Position numbers and translations under genes: made by a program
The notes under the pieces: model-generated
Told to the model about the DNA's origin: nothing
The model's input: only the letters and a program-made list of their open reading frames with translations
Database searches by the model: none
In this document: positions 32,666-41,475 of the stretch, in pieces
Layout: the number at the start of each line of letters is the position of its first letter
Numbering within the stretch: position 1 is the stretch's first letter
Source of the DNA: Planctomycetota bacterium
Lineage (GTDB): Bacteria > Planctomycetota > UBA1135 > GCA-002686595
Length of the DNA stretch: 64,000 nucleotides
Assembly: GCA_009691855.1 (NCBI GenBank)
Contig: SIAI01000012.1
Location: 1-64,000 of the forward strand
Direction: 5' to 3'

Positions 32666-34205
32666 TGCCTCGAGTTCCGCGCCCGTCGCCGATTCCCGCG
32701 AGCGCGCCGGCGTGCTGCTGTGCGTCGCGCTGGCGTTCCTGCTGCCGGCGCTGGCGCACCTCGGCTTCGGCGCGCGGCACCTCAACGTCTCCGATGAGGG
32801 CTTCCTGTGGTACGGCGTGCGCGCGACGGTCGCGGGCGAGGTTCCGCTGCGCGACTTCCAGGCCTACCACCCGGGGCGCTACCACTGGTGCGCGGCCTTC
32901 GCGCCGCTGTTCGGCACGGGCATCCTCGGCGTGCGCGCGGCCTGCGCGGTGTTCGAGGGCCTCGGGCTCCTGTGCGCGCTGCTGGTGACGCGCCGTTTCG
33001 CGCGCGGGCTCGGTTGGCCGCTGCTGTTCGCGCTGCTGTTCGCGGCCTGCGCCTTCCCGCGCCACAAGCTGTTCGAGTCCGCGCTCGCCAGCATGGCCGC
33101 GTGGTTCGCGGTGCGCTTGCTGGAGCGGCCCACGTTTGCCCGTCACCTCGCGGCGGGGGTGTTCGTCGGCCTCGCGGGTTACTTCGGCAGCAACCTCGGC
33201 CTCTACGCGGGCCTCGGCACGGCGGCGGTGATCGCGCTCGTGGCCTGGAAGCAACGCGAGCCCGGGCGTCTGCGGCGCGCGGGCGCGTGGGCGGGCGGCG
33301 TCGTGCTCGGCTTCGCGCCGTTCCTGGCCATGCTGGCCTTCGTGCCCGGCTTCGCCGGCGGCCTGCGCGACTCCATCGCGCTCATCCTCGAGCACGGCGC
33401 GAACATCGCCAAGCCCTGGCCGTGGCCCTGGCGCGTGGCGAGCGCGAGCGCGTTGCCGCTGCGCGACTGGACCGAGTCGCTGGCCTTCCTGCTGCCGGTG
33501 CTTTTCCTGCCGCCGCTGCTCGTCGCCGCGTTGCGCACGCGTGCAGAGGATCTGCGCGCGCGCGCCGCGTGTCTCGCGCCCGCGCTGCTCGCGCCGTTCT
33601 TCCTGCACCACGCCGCGGTCAACTCCGGCGCCTGGCACCTGGCGCAATGCGTGCAGCCGTTGCTGCTGGCGCTGCTCGGCCTGCCGCTCTTCTTCGACGC
33701 GCGCGCGACGCTCGTGCGCAGTCTCGCCTGGGGCGCCACGACGGCGCTGTTCGGAACCTTCGCGCTGGCCTGGAACCCGCTCCTCGACGCCAGCGGCGAG
33801 CGCTTCGTCACCAGCGACGTGGGCGGCGAGTCGCTCGAGCTGCCCGCCGGCCAGGCGCGCTACTTCGCCGGCATCCAGCAGACGGTCGAGAAGCGCGTCG
33901 GCGCCGAGCGCCTGTTCCTCGCGCCGAACATGCCCGCGCTGTACTGCGCCTTCGACAAGAGCTCGCCCAGCTGGTGGATCTACTTCTTCTTCCCCGCTTC
34001 CGAGCAGGAGCAGCAGGAACTCATCGCCGCGCTCGCCGCCCAGCACGTCGATTGGGCGCTCATCGGCGACCCTCCGCCGGGCACCAGCGTCGAGAAGAGC
34101 TTCCGCACCACGCACCCCTTGGTGTGGCAGCACTTCGAGAACGACTGGCGCCGCGTGTCGGCGCCGCTGCTGCCGGGCGATCTGGCGCTCTTCCGCCGAA
34201 AGTGA
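32649..34205 (+). CDS. polytopic membrane protein, GT-C glycosyltransferase-like
   Basis: A 518-residue protein with about ten hydrophobic segments. The first is VLLCVALAFLLPALAHLGF. It is followed by a loop NVSDEGFLWYGVRATVAGEV leading to PLRDFQAYHPGRYHW. An acidic pair in the first loop and the downstream segment layout are typical of PMT/GT-39-like GT-C enzymes, which take sugars from lipid phosphates. The C-terminal 150 residues are soluble (for example LFLAPNMPALYCAFDKSSPS) and probably periplasmic. The annotated GTG at 32649 lies inside MITE-like element 3, so the native start may have been displaced. Donor and acceptor are unknown. Confidence 0.72.
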   Translation: MTHTTSASSSAPVADSRERAGVLLCVALAFLLPALAHLGFGARHLNVSDEGFLWYGVRATVAGEVPLRDFQAYHPGRYHWCAAFAPLFGTGILGVRAACAVFEGLGLLCALLVTRRFARGLGWPLLFALLFAACAFPRHKLFESALASMAAWFAVRLLERPTFARHLAAGVFVGLAGYFGSNLGLYAGLGTAAVIALVAWKQREPGRLRRAGAWAGGVVLGFAPFLAMLAFVPGFAGGLRDSIALILEHGANIAKPWPWPWRVASASALPLRDWTESLAFLLPVLFLPPLLVAALRTRAEDLRARAACLAPALLAPFFLHHAAVNSGAWHLAQCVQPLLLALLGLPLFFDARATLVRSLAWGATTALFGTFALAWNPLLDASGERFVTSDVGGESLELPAGQARYFAGIQQTVEKRVGAERLFLAPNMPALYCAFDKSSPSWWIYFFFPASEQEQQELIAALAAQHVDWALIGDPPPGTSVEKSFRTTHPLVWQHFENDWRRVSAPLLPGDLALFRRK

Positions 34206-34447
34206 GCGCGGCCCTCGCCACGGGGACTCCGCGCACGGAGAGCGCGGATAGGGGAGCGAAGCTACCCGAACTCTGCGATCGAAGCCGCTGACCGTGCGGG
34301 CCTTCGACGCCTTGGCAAGCGCTGCACCCCAGCGGAACGGAGAGATCTCGGATACGGAGCGTCTGCGGCGTTTCGAGCACGGGGCCGGCGTGGTTCGCGC
34401 GCAGGTCGCAGGAACCTGAGTCGGGCTCGTCGAGCGATTCTCCCCGC

Positions 34448-34768
34448 GTGAGGACCTTCCCGAAGGAGCTGGCCGAGTTCCGGCGCGTGGTCGAGGCGCG
34501 CGGGGCGGAACTGCGGGGCCTGCCGCTCGCGGAGCTCTGGGCGGCTGCGGATCGTCCGACCGAAGACCTCGTGGTGCAGGGCCGGCCGGCGACGATCCGC
34601 GTCTACGTCCAGAGCCGCGCGGACGGGTCCCTGCGCGTGGTCGTGCAGGGCTTCATGCCCGGCCGGCTGCTCCGCTTCGTGACGAACGTCGCGCTCGACG
34701 GCTTCTGTCGGCGCGCCGACGGCGGCGTCGAGGAGCTGCCCGAGGACGAGCTCGACAAGTTCGGCTGA
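34448..34768 (+). CDS. small hypothetical protein, 106 aa
   Basis: A soluble 106-residue protein starting with GTG (MRTFPKELAEFRRVVEARGA). A central beta-rich stretch reads ATIRVYVQSRADGSLRVVVQ. It ends with an acidic tail EELPEDELDKFG. It has no signal, membrane segment or known motif. Its stop lies directly beside the stop of the giant secreted protein on the other strand. The function is unknown. The sequence has the balanced composition of a real protein rather than a GC-rich shadow. Confidence 0.65.
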   Translation: MRTFPKELAEFRRVVEARGAELRGLPLAELWAAADRPTEDLVVQGRPATIRVYVQSRADGSLRVVVQGFMPGRLLRFVTNVALDGFCRRADGGVEELPEDELDKFG

Positions 34769-37700
34769 TCAGCGCGCCGGCGGGGCCAGCTCGCGGATGT
34801 CGGCGCCGAGCTCGTCGCTCAGCACCAGCACGGCGAAGCGCTCGGCCGCGAGGTCCCGGTCGTTCGAGACCGAGGCGTAGTCGAAGCGGCCGCGCAGGTC
34901 GGTGTAGCCGTCCTTGTGGAAGCGCACCGTGCCGTCGGCGAGGCGCGCGAAGCACTTCACGTAGACCTTCGAGAGCGGCTTGCCGCTCTTCGGCTCGGCG
35001 ACGACGACCTGGCCGTAGGCTTCGAGGAAGCGCGCGTCGAGCGCGTTCGCGAACAGCGTGCGCGCGCGCGTCAGGCCGGCGGCGCGCACCTCGACCAGCA
35101 CGTTGGCCGTGCGAAACTGCGCCGGCAGCTCCAGCGCGAGCTCGGCTTTGTCCGCCGGCAGCGCCACGGTGCTCGCCAGCAGCGGTTGCACGTAGGCCGC
35201 GGCCTGACCCTCGGCGGGCGCGAAGGGCTTGGCCGAGAAGGCGACCTCGACGTCGAGCGGGTACCAGCGCAGCTCGCACCGCGCGAGGTTGCGGTAGCGC
35301 AGCACGAGCGCGCGGCCCTCGCCGGCGAGCTCGAGCGCCGGCTCGCTGGCGGCCAGCTGATCCTGGCTCGGCGTGGCGCTGGAATTTGCGCTCTTGCCCG
35401 CGGCCTCGTCGAGCTGCGCGAGCACGGCGGCGAAGCGCTCGCGCCAGTGCGCGACGGGATGGGCGCGGTAGGGTTCCGCCAACGCGCGGGCGCGGGCCGC
35501 GTCGCCGGTGAAGAAGCACAGGTAGGCGCCGAGGTAGTCGTACTGGAGCTTCGCGGCGAGCTGCGCGGCGTCGATCTTGGCGTAGGCGGCGAGCGCGTCG
35601 TCCACGCGGTCCTGCAGCACGAGGTAGTACGTCGCGCGCGCCCAGTCCTCGGCCGCGAGCCTCGGCTTGTGGCCGAGGACGTCGAGGAACAGGCGGTACT
35701 GTTCCGTCAACTCGCGGCTCGACTCGAGGTTCAGGCGCCCGCGGTGGTGCGCGCGCGCGTGCACGAGCGGATCGAGCTCAAGGTACCAGAACGTGTCGCG
35801 CACGAGCGGGTCGATGGAGAGCAGCGGCGAGTCGAGGTACGCGCCGCAGCTCTCGACGAAGGCGTCCTGGTGCTCGAGGTACTCGCGCGCGACGCGCTCG
35901 TCGCCGTGGTAGAGGCCGTAGGACCAGACCCGCGCGTCGTAGCGGTGGCGCGCGCGCAGACGCTCGACCAGCGGCGCGAAGAACTCGCGCGCGCGCAGAC
36001 GCCAGGCGATGCGTCCGAGGTCGAGCGCCTGCAGGTTGGCGCCGTCGAGGTGCGCCAGCACCTGCGCACTCGTGCCATGACGTGCGACGTGCTCCCAGGC
36101 GTTCGTGTCGACCTGCGTCGGCGCGTCCACGACGTGCAGCGTGCGCGGCGCGGCGGCGCCGGCCAGGCGTTCCTTGTCGGAGGCGTGCGCCGGGTAGTGC
36201 GCGAAGTCGCCGCTGGCGGGGAAGTAGAAGGCGTACTCGAGCGCCCGCGTCGAGTAGGGGCCGAGCGCGACGCTCTGCCCGCGCGTCCAGAAGCCCTTGG
36301 CGAGCGGCACGGCGCCGGTCGGGATCTGCAGCAGCAGCTCGACCGTGCGCGGGCTCGAGGTCGGGTTCGTGACCACGACCTGGCAGGCGTAGGGGACGTC
36401 CACCAGGAACTCGCCGGTGACGAAGCGGTCGCGCGTCTCGCCATCGACGAGCTCGGTGCGCGCGTCGAGGGGCAGGAAGTTCTCGCCGAGGAGCAGCGTC
36501 GCCGGCTCGGCCGCAGGGCCGACGGGCGCGGTCTCCTTGCGCACGAGCAAGAGCGGCGTGGTCGCGCTGAGCGTGGTGCGCCCGCCGTCGCGCTGCAGCG
36601 TCGGTTCGCCGGCCGTGAACGGCAGGTCGAGCACGGACAGCGCGAACAAGCTCTCCAGGAAGCTCGTGCTGGCCTCGGCCACCGCCGGCGAGACGAACGG
36701 CCGCGCCGGATCGGCGCGCGCGAAGTCGTCCCAGAAGGCGCTGGCCGGCACGAGCGCGGCGAAGGAGTCGTCGGCGAGCGGCGCGCGGTGCCAGTAGTCG
36801 TGCTCGATCAGGCGTCGCGTGGGTTCGACGGTGCGATAGAGACGGCGCACGTCCTTGCGGCGCTCGGCGTCCTGCGCGCGCTGCTCGGGCTCGCCGGTTG
36901 CCCAGTCGCCGAGGGAATCCAGCTCTGCGCTCTCTTCGAGCTCCTTCGAGACGATTCCCGTGCGTGCGAGCACCTCCTCCGGGACCTCCGCGGCGGCTTG
37001 CTTGTTCGCTCCCGAGGAGGGCGCTTCGGCGTGCGGTGCGAGCGCGTCGTTGGCGAGCGCGAGCTCGAACAGGCGCTGCAGCCGCTCGCGGTCCGGAGGG
37101 CGCAGGGCGTGGGCCTCGTCCACGGCGCGCACGATGGCCGCGCGCTCGGCCGGTGCGGCGCGCCGCGCGAGCAGGATGCGCTCGATCAGGTTCAGCCGCC
37201 CGAAGGCCCACGGCTCGAGGTAGGCGGAGAGGTCGTCGCCCAATAGCCAGTGGTCGAGGAAGGTCTTCTCGAGCTTGTTCGCCAGGAACGGGCGCACGAC
37301 CTCGCCGAAGAACGCGGGGTCCTTCTGGTAGAGGAAGAAGGAGAGTTCGTGGCAGGCGTGGCGGGAGTAGAGCGCGAGCTGCTCGTCGCGCGTGAGCTGC
37401 GGCCAGCGCACGACGAACTCGAAGCGCGCCAGGTCCGCGTCGCCGCTGATCGAGAGCAGCAACCGGTGCACGGCGGCGAGCGAGTCGAGTCGCGCGCTCT
37501 TCGTCGTGCGCGCGTCGTCGAGCACGCTCGTGCCGCCGGCGGGGACGAACTCGATCCGGCGCTGCTCGACGGAGTGCTCGCGCTCGTCCAGCGCGGCGGC
37601 CAGGTGCCGCGGGCGCGGCACGAGCGGCGTGGCCGGTCGCACGAGCGTGCGGCACACGGCCTGCGCGCCATCGAGCGCGAGCACGTGCACCAGCGAGCCC

Positions 37701-40700
37701 GCGCCGAGCTGGGCCAGCGGCACGCGCACCAGGCCGTTCGCGTCGGGCACGAGGTTGGCGAGCGTGACGGAGGGCGCGGGGAGGTAGTCGAGGTTTGGGG
37801 AGAGCGCCGCCGGCGGCACGGTGTCGCCGGGACCACGGCTGGATCCGCCCCTGCCGCCACCGCCACCCTGGCCCAGACCGCCGCCACCCTTGCGGCGCGA
37901 GGCGAACGCGCTCGGCGTGCCGGTGCCGTAGTGACCGGCGACCTCGTCCAGGTCCAGCGGGTTCAAGAGCCAGCTCGGCCGCGCGAGCATGTTGCCCGGG
38001 TACTTGGGCGCGAAGCGACGCTCGAGCACGTAGCGGTACTCGTCCCCCAGCGCGAGGCCCGCGTGGTAGGTGCTCTGCGCGGGCGGCAGCTCCAGCGCGC
38101 GCGGCGCCGCGGCGCTGGCGCCGCCCAGCGACTCGAACAGCTCGAATGCCGGCAGGGCGCGCGTGGCGACCACCATCAAGCGCGTGCTCGGCGTCGCGTG
38201 GACGAGCTCGACGCGCAGCGCGTCGGCGGTGAGTTCCAGCTTGCGGATCGCGAGCGGCGCCGCGCCCGAGCTCTCGAGCATGCGCTCGCGGCCCACGCGC
38301 CAGCCGCCGCGCGCGACGCCCTGCGTGACGCGCACCGCGATGCGCGTGCCGCTCTCGTGCAGCACGAGCTCGTAGTCGCCCGCGGCGAGGTCGCGGAGCT
38401 CGAGGCAGCCGTCGGCGAGCGCCAGGTGCTCGAAGGCGTCGCGCGCCTGGCCGAGCAGCGAAAACGCCTCGCGCTTCGGCGCCGTCGCCGCGCCGGCGTA
38501 GGGCACGCGCAGCGTCTCGCCCACGAGCCCCTGCAGGCTCGCGGGCGAGCGGCAGGCCGCCTCGCGCAGGCGCAGCTCGCTCGTGGCGCCGCCGTAGTCG
38601 AGGGTGAGGCTCTCGATCCCCTCCAGCGCGCCGAGTTCGATGCGCCCGTGGGCGTCGGTCTGCAGGCGCACCTCCAGCGGATCGACGAAGTCGCGCGCGG
38701 AGAGGGACAGCGCCAGCGCCCGCCCGGCGCGCGGCTCGCCGTCCTTGCCACGCAGCTCGAGCGCGTAGCCGGCGCTCGTGCGCAGGAGCTGCGGGCAGGC
38801 CGTGGCCGTGGTCGTGTCGATGCCGTTCACGCGGAAAGCCGTGGTCGCGCTGGCGAGCTCGACGCGCTCGCCGGCGAGGTCCGTGACGAAGCCGCGTAGC
38901 GAGACGGCAAGCGACTGCAGCCGCTCCGGCACGCCGAGCTCGTGCAGCAGCTCGCGCTCGTCGACGAGCGCGAGGCCGCGCACCTCCTGCGTCGTCGCCA
39001 GGCCGTCGAGGTCGGTGGCGACGAGCGTCAGCACGGGTTCCTGGAGCAGCCGAAGTGCGATCGGCCGGCCGGCGAGCGAGAGCTCTGGCCGCAGCACGAG
39101 CCGCGCGCGCGCGCCGGCCAGCAGCGCCTCGCGCTCGACGAACGCATCGGCGCGCAACGCGTACTGCTCGCCGAGCTGCTCGAAGCTGGCGCGCGTCGAG
39201 CGCTCGCCCTGGTGCAAGACGACGGTCTTCGAGCCCGGATCCGTGCTGTAGGGGACGAGGATCTCGCCCTTCGCGTCGGCGGAGTACTCGCGCCCGCCGA
39301 GCCACAGCGAGGCGTCGGCGAGCTTCGTCCCGGCCTCGTCGAAGACGGTGAACACGTGCCCGGCCGCGCCGGGCGTCTCGACGTGGTGTAGCGACCCCTT
39401 CTGGATCAGCGCGCGGCTGCGCAGGCCGTTGCCGACGAGCTCGACCACGTACGTGCCCGGCTTGGAGAGGAGCGGCAGCTCGAAGCGCCGGCGCACGCGG
39501 TGCAGCGGCGGCTCGTCGTAGCGGAAGGTCTGCTCGGCGTTCGCCACCAGGCCGTCGAGCTCGAGCGATTCGTCCACGTCCTTGTCGTTCGCCGTCAGAT
39601 AGCGCAAGGCGTCGATGGCGAATACCTTGACCAGGAGCGTGGGCACGTTCTTGACGTCGGCCTCGAGCACCACGGGCTCGCGCGCGGCGTAGAAGCGACG
39701 TGCGGTGGGGGAGAAATCGAGCTCCACGCGCCGCTCGAGCGCTTCGACGCGCGGGCGCTCGCCGAGCAGCGCGCTCCAGCGCGCTGCGTCGGGAGCGCCG
39801 TTCACGAGGCGCGTCTCGGCCAGCACGTTGCGCAGCCAGTCCGCGTCGAGGAACTCGGCGTAGGGCTCGATGCGCTCCTCGCGCGCGAACATCTGCTCGA
39901 GGCACGCGCGCAGGAGCGGCTCGTCGTCGCCGATCGGCGCGAGGCCGGTGGCGAACTGCTGCGCCGCGTTGACCTGCTCGCGACTCTGGAAGCGGTCGTG
40001 GTACGCCGCCACGGCGTGTCCCCCGCTGCGCGGCAGGCGCAGGTATTCGCGTAGGCGCTCCGCGTCGGGCGCGCCTTGCGAGAGGTCGAAGGCCAGGAAG
40101 TGGTAGAGCACGTGGGCCTTGAGCGAGTTGCCCGCCGCCGGCAGACGCCGCCCGAAGTCCCACAGGCGCACGAGGTAGTCGCGACGCTCCTCTGGGTCGT
40201 GGAGCCAGGCCGCATCGGCGTCCGGCGCGAGGCGTGCCAGCCAGGCGGCGACGAAGGCGGGCTCCCTGAAGAGCTCGGGTTGCAGGCGCGCGCACTCCTC
40301 GAGCTGCTCCAGGCGCAGCAGGTCGTGGATGTTGAGCGCACCGAAGGGGCGGCTCGTCTTCAGCGCGAGGTCGCGCACGATCAAGGCCGGCAAGCCGGGC
40401 AGGTCGGGCCGCTCCAGGCGCGCCAGGAGCTCGTGCAGCGTGCCGTCGTCGAGCGTGCCCTGGGACAGCCAGAACAGCGCCGAATCGCGGAAGCCGTCCA
40501 GGCTGCCCACGTGTTCGGAGCGCGCGCGCTGGCTCCAGGCCGCGCGCGCGAGCAGCGCCGGATCGAGCCGGGTGGGCAGGTCGCCCGGCGCGCCGGCGGA
40601 GTCCGGAGCGTCGTCGAAGGCGAGGCCCAGGCGCTGGCGCAGGAACGCGAACGTGGCCTGCGGAGCGCGCGCGAAGGAGAGCAAGGCCTGGCGGTTCTCC

Positions 40701-40963
40701 GCCTCGATCACTCCCGGCGTGCGTCCGTGGCGCTGGATCCACGCCGCGAGCAGGGGCTCGACCGCGGCGAGTTCGCCATGGTCCTGCAGCTCGCGGATGG
40801 TGTAGACGTAGGCCTCCTCGCTGCCGGCCAGCAGCGTGCGCACGACCTGCTCGCGGTCGTCGGCGAGCGCGTAGGCCTCGGCCAGGTCGAGCTGCGGGTC
40901 TTGCGCACGGAGCGCGGGGGCGAGCAGCGGGAGAAAGAGCGCGGCGAGGCGGAGTCGAGCCAT
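34769..40963 (-). CDS. giant secreted protein, macroglobulin-like (2064 aa)
   Basis: A signal peptide MARLRLAALFLPLLAPALRA (cleavage before QDP) leads a 2064-residue exported protein with no membrane anchor. Residues about 25-370 are helical and repeat-like. From about 410 a series of beta-sandwich segments resembles the MG/MG2 domains of alpha-2-macroglobulins: FYAAREPVVLEADVKNVPTL, KPGTYVVELVGNGLRSRALI, then VFTVFDEAGTKLADASLWLG. A Gly-rich linker lies near residue 1031. A later block YAFYFPASGDFAHYPAHASD (about 1580) recalls bacterial YfaS-like proteins. The thioester motif CxEQ is not visible, so covalent trapping is unlikely. The C-terminal 150 residues again contain sandwich-like repeats. 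Role inferred: surface or periplasmic structural or protease-interacting protein. Codon use is like its neighbours. Confidence 0.75.
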   Translation of the reverse strand: MARLRLAALFLPLLAPALRAQDPQLDLAEAYALADDREQVVRTLLAGSEEAYVYTIRELQDHGELAAVEPLLAAWIQRHGRTPGVIEAENRQALLSFARAPQATFAFLRQRLGLAFDDAPDSAGAPGDLPTRLDPALLARAAWSQRARSEHVGSLDGFRDSALFWLSQGTLDDGTLHELLARLERPDLPGLPALIVRDLALKTSRPFGALNIHDLLRLEQLEECARLQPELFREPAFVAAWLARLAPDADAAWLHDPEERRDYLVRLWDFGRRLPAAGNSLKAHVLYHFLAFDLSQGAPDAERLREYLRLPRSGGHAVAAYHDRFQSREQVNAAQQFATGLAPIGDDEPLLRACLEQMFAREERIEPYAEFLDADWLRNVLAETRLVNGAPDAARWSALLGERPRVEALERRVELDFSPTARRFYAAREPVVLEADVKNVPTLLVKVFAIDALRYLTANDKDVDESLELDGLVANAEQTFRYDEPPLHRVRRRFELPLLSKPGTYVVELVGNGLRSRALIQKGSLHHVETPGAAGHVFTVFDEAGTKLADASLWLGGREYSADAKGEILVPYSTDPGSKTVVLHQGERSTRASFEQLGEQYALRADAFVEREALLAGARARLVLRPELSLAGRPIALRLLQEPVLTLVATDLDGLATTQEVRGLALVDERELLHELGVPERLQSLAVSLRGFVTDLAGERVELASATTAFRVNGIDTTTATACPQLLRTSAGYALELRGKDGEPRAGRALALSLSARDFVDPLEVRLQTDAHGRIELGALEGIESLTLDYGGATSELRLREAACRSPASLQGLVGETLRVPYAGAATAPKREAFSLLGQARDAFEHLALADGCLELRDLAAGDYELVLHESGTRIAVRVTQGVARGGWRVGRERMLESSGAAPLAIRKLELTADALRVELVHATPSTRLMVVATRALPAFELFESLGGASAAAPRALELPPAQSTYHAGLALGDEYRYVLERRFAPKYPGNMLARPSWLLNPLDLDEVAGHYGTGTPSAFASRRKGGGGLGQGGGGGRGGSSRGPGDTVPPAALSPNLDYLPAPSVTLANLVPDANGLVRVPLAQLGAGSLVHVLALDGAQAVCRTLVRPATPLVPRPRHLAAALDEREHSVEQRRIEFVPAGGTSVLDDARTTKSARLDSLAAVHRLLLSISGDADLARFEFVVRWPQLTRDEQLALYSRHACHELSFFLYQKDPAFFGEVVRPFLANKLEKTFLDHWLLGDDLSAYLEPWAFGRLNLIERILLARRAAPAERAAIVRAVDEAHALRPPDRERLQRLFELALANDALAPHAEAPSSGANKQAAAEVPEEVLARTGIVSKELEESAELDSLGDWATGEPEQRAQDAERRKDVRRLYRTVEPTRRLIEHDYWHRAPLADDSFAALVPASAFWDDFARADPARPFVSPAVAEASTSFLESLFALSVLDLPFTAGEPTLQRDGGRTTLSATTPLLLVRKETAPVGPAAEPATLLLGENFLPLDARTELVDGETRDRFVTGEFLVDVPYACQVVVTNPTSSPRTVELLLQIPTGAVPLAKGFWTRGQSVALGPYSTRALEYAFYFPASGDFAHYPAHASDKERLAGAAAPRTLHVVDAPTQVDTNAWEHVARHGTSAQVLAHLDGANLQALDLGRIAWRLRAREFFAPLVERLRARHRYDARVWSYGLYHGDERVAREYLEHQDAFVESCGAYLDSPLLSIDPLVRDTFWYLELDPLVHARAHHRGRLNLESSRELTEQYRLFLDVLGHKPRLAAEDWARATYYLVLQDRVDDALAAYAKIDAAQLAAKLQYDYLGAYLCFFTGDAARARALAEPYRAHPVAHWRERFAAVLAQLDEAAGKSANSSATPSQDQLAASEPALELAGEGRALVLRYRNLARCELRWYPLDVEVAFSAKPFAPAEGQAAAYVQPLLASTVALPADKAELALELPAQFRTANVLVEVRAAGLTRARTLFANALDARFLEAYGQVVVAEPKSGKPLSKVYVKCFARLADGTVRFHKDGYTDLRGRFDYASVSNDRDLAAERFAVLVLSDELGADIRELAPPAR

Positions 40964-41475
40964 GGGCGTACGAGCGGTTCCGGGCGGACGGAGGACTCGA
41001 CGCGCGGTTCCCGGGGCGCGTCGAGGGTGGCGCGGATCCTACCGAGGCGGAACCGCCTGGTTTCGCCGTGCCCCTCCATCCGGGTGGTCGGCGAAGGAGA
41101 ACGTCACCGCTCACCGCAGCCTGGGTAGAACCCACGCGAGTCACCTGGTGCGTTCGCGCGCGAGCGCGTACCTTGGGAGCGCGAGCGCGGACATCCTGCG
41201 CTCCTCGGTCCAATCCTCCGGAGGTGAACCCATGACCCACGCGAAGCTTGTCTCGGTCGTGCGCGCCTCCATCGCGCGCTGACGCCGGGGCTCCCGGGCG
41301 GAGCCTGGCCTTTCGAATCGGCGCCGATGGGGCGGTGAGCGGCATCCGCTCCTAGCAGAGCCGCTGTGTGCTTCTCGTCCGTCCGCAAGGACGCGCGAGT
41401 CAGCCCGCGCCGCTACGCGCGAGTCCGGCGCTCCCCTACGCCTCGCGCACGAACGACCGAGCGAGAGATACCGAC
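40964..41475. other. 512-bp gap between giant protein gene and rsgA
   Basis: This divergent intergenic stretch carries a 10-bp inverted repeat CTCGACGCGC/GCGCGTCGAG (40996-41005 and 41016-41025) shortly upstream of the minus-strand gene start. It also has a strongly SD-preceded 16-codon frame at 41232. Apart from these I see no conserved gene. It must hold promoters for both flanking genes, but no clear -35/-10 pair was found. Confidence 0.5.
41232..41282 (+). CDS. possible 16-residue leader peptide
   Basis: ATG at 41232 follows a textbook Shine-Dalgarno GGAGGTGA (41220-41227) with ideal spacing, the strongest ribosome site in the window. The frame encodes MTHAKLVSVVRASIAR and stops at TGA. 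It lies 194 bases before rsgA, on the same strand. It could be a leader peptide, a short conserved protein, or a relic. There is no visible attenuator hairpin just after it. Confidence 0.4.
   Translation: MTHAKLVSVVRASIAR

Noticed and set aside
34448..34768. The 106-aa hypothetical gene as a shadow of the giant secreted protein
   Set aside because: It ends one base before the opposite gene's stop, with no overlap, and has normal protein composition.
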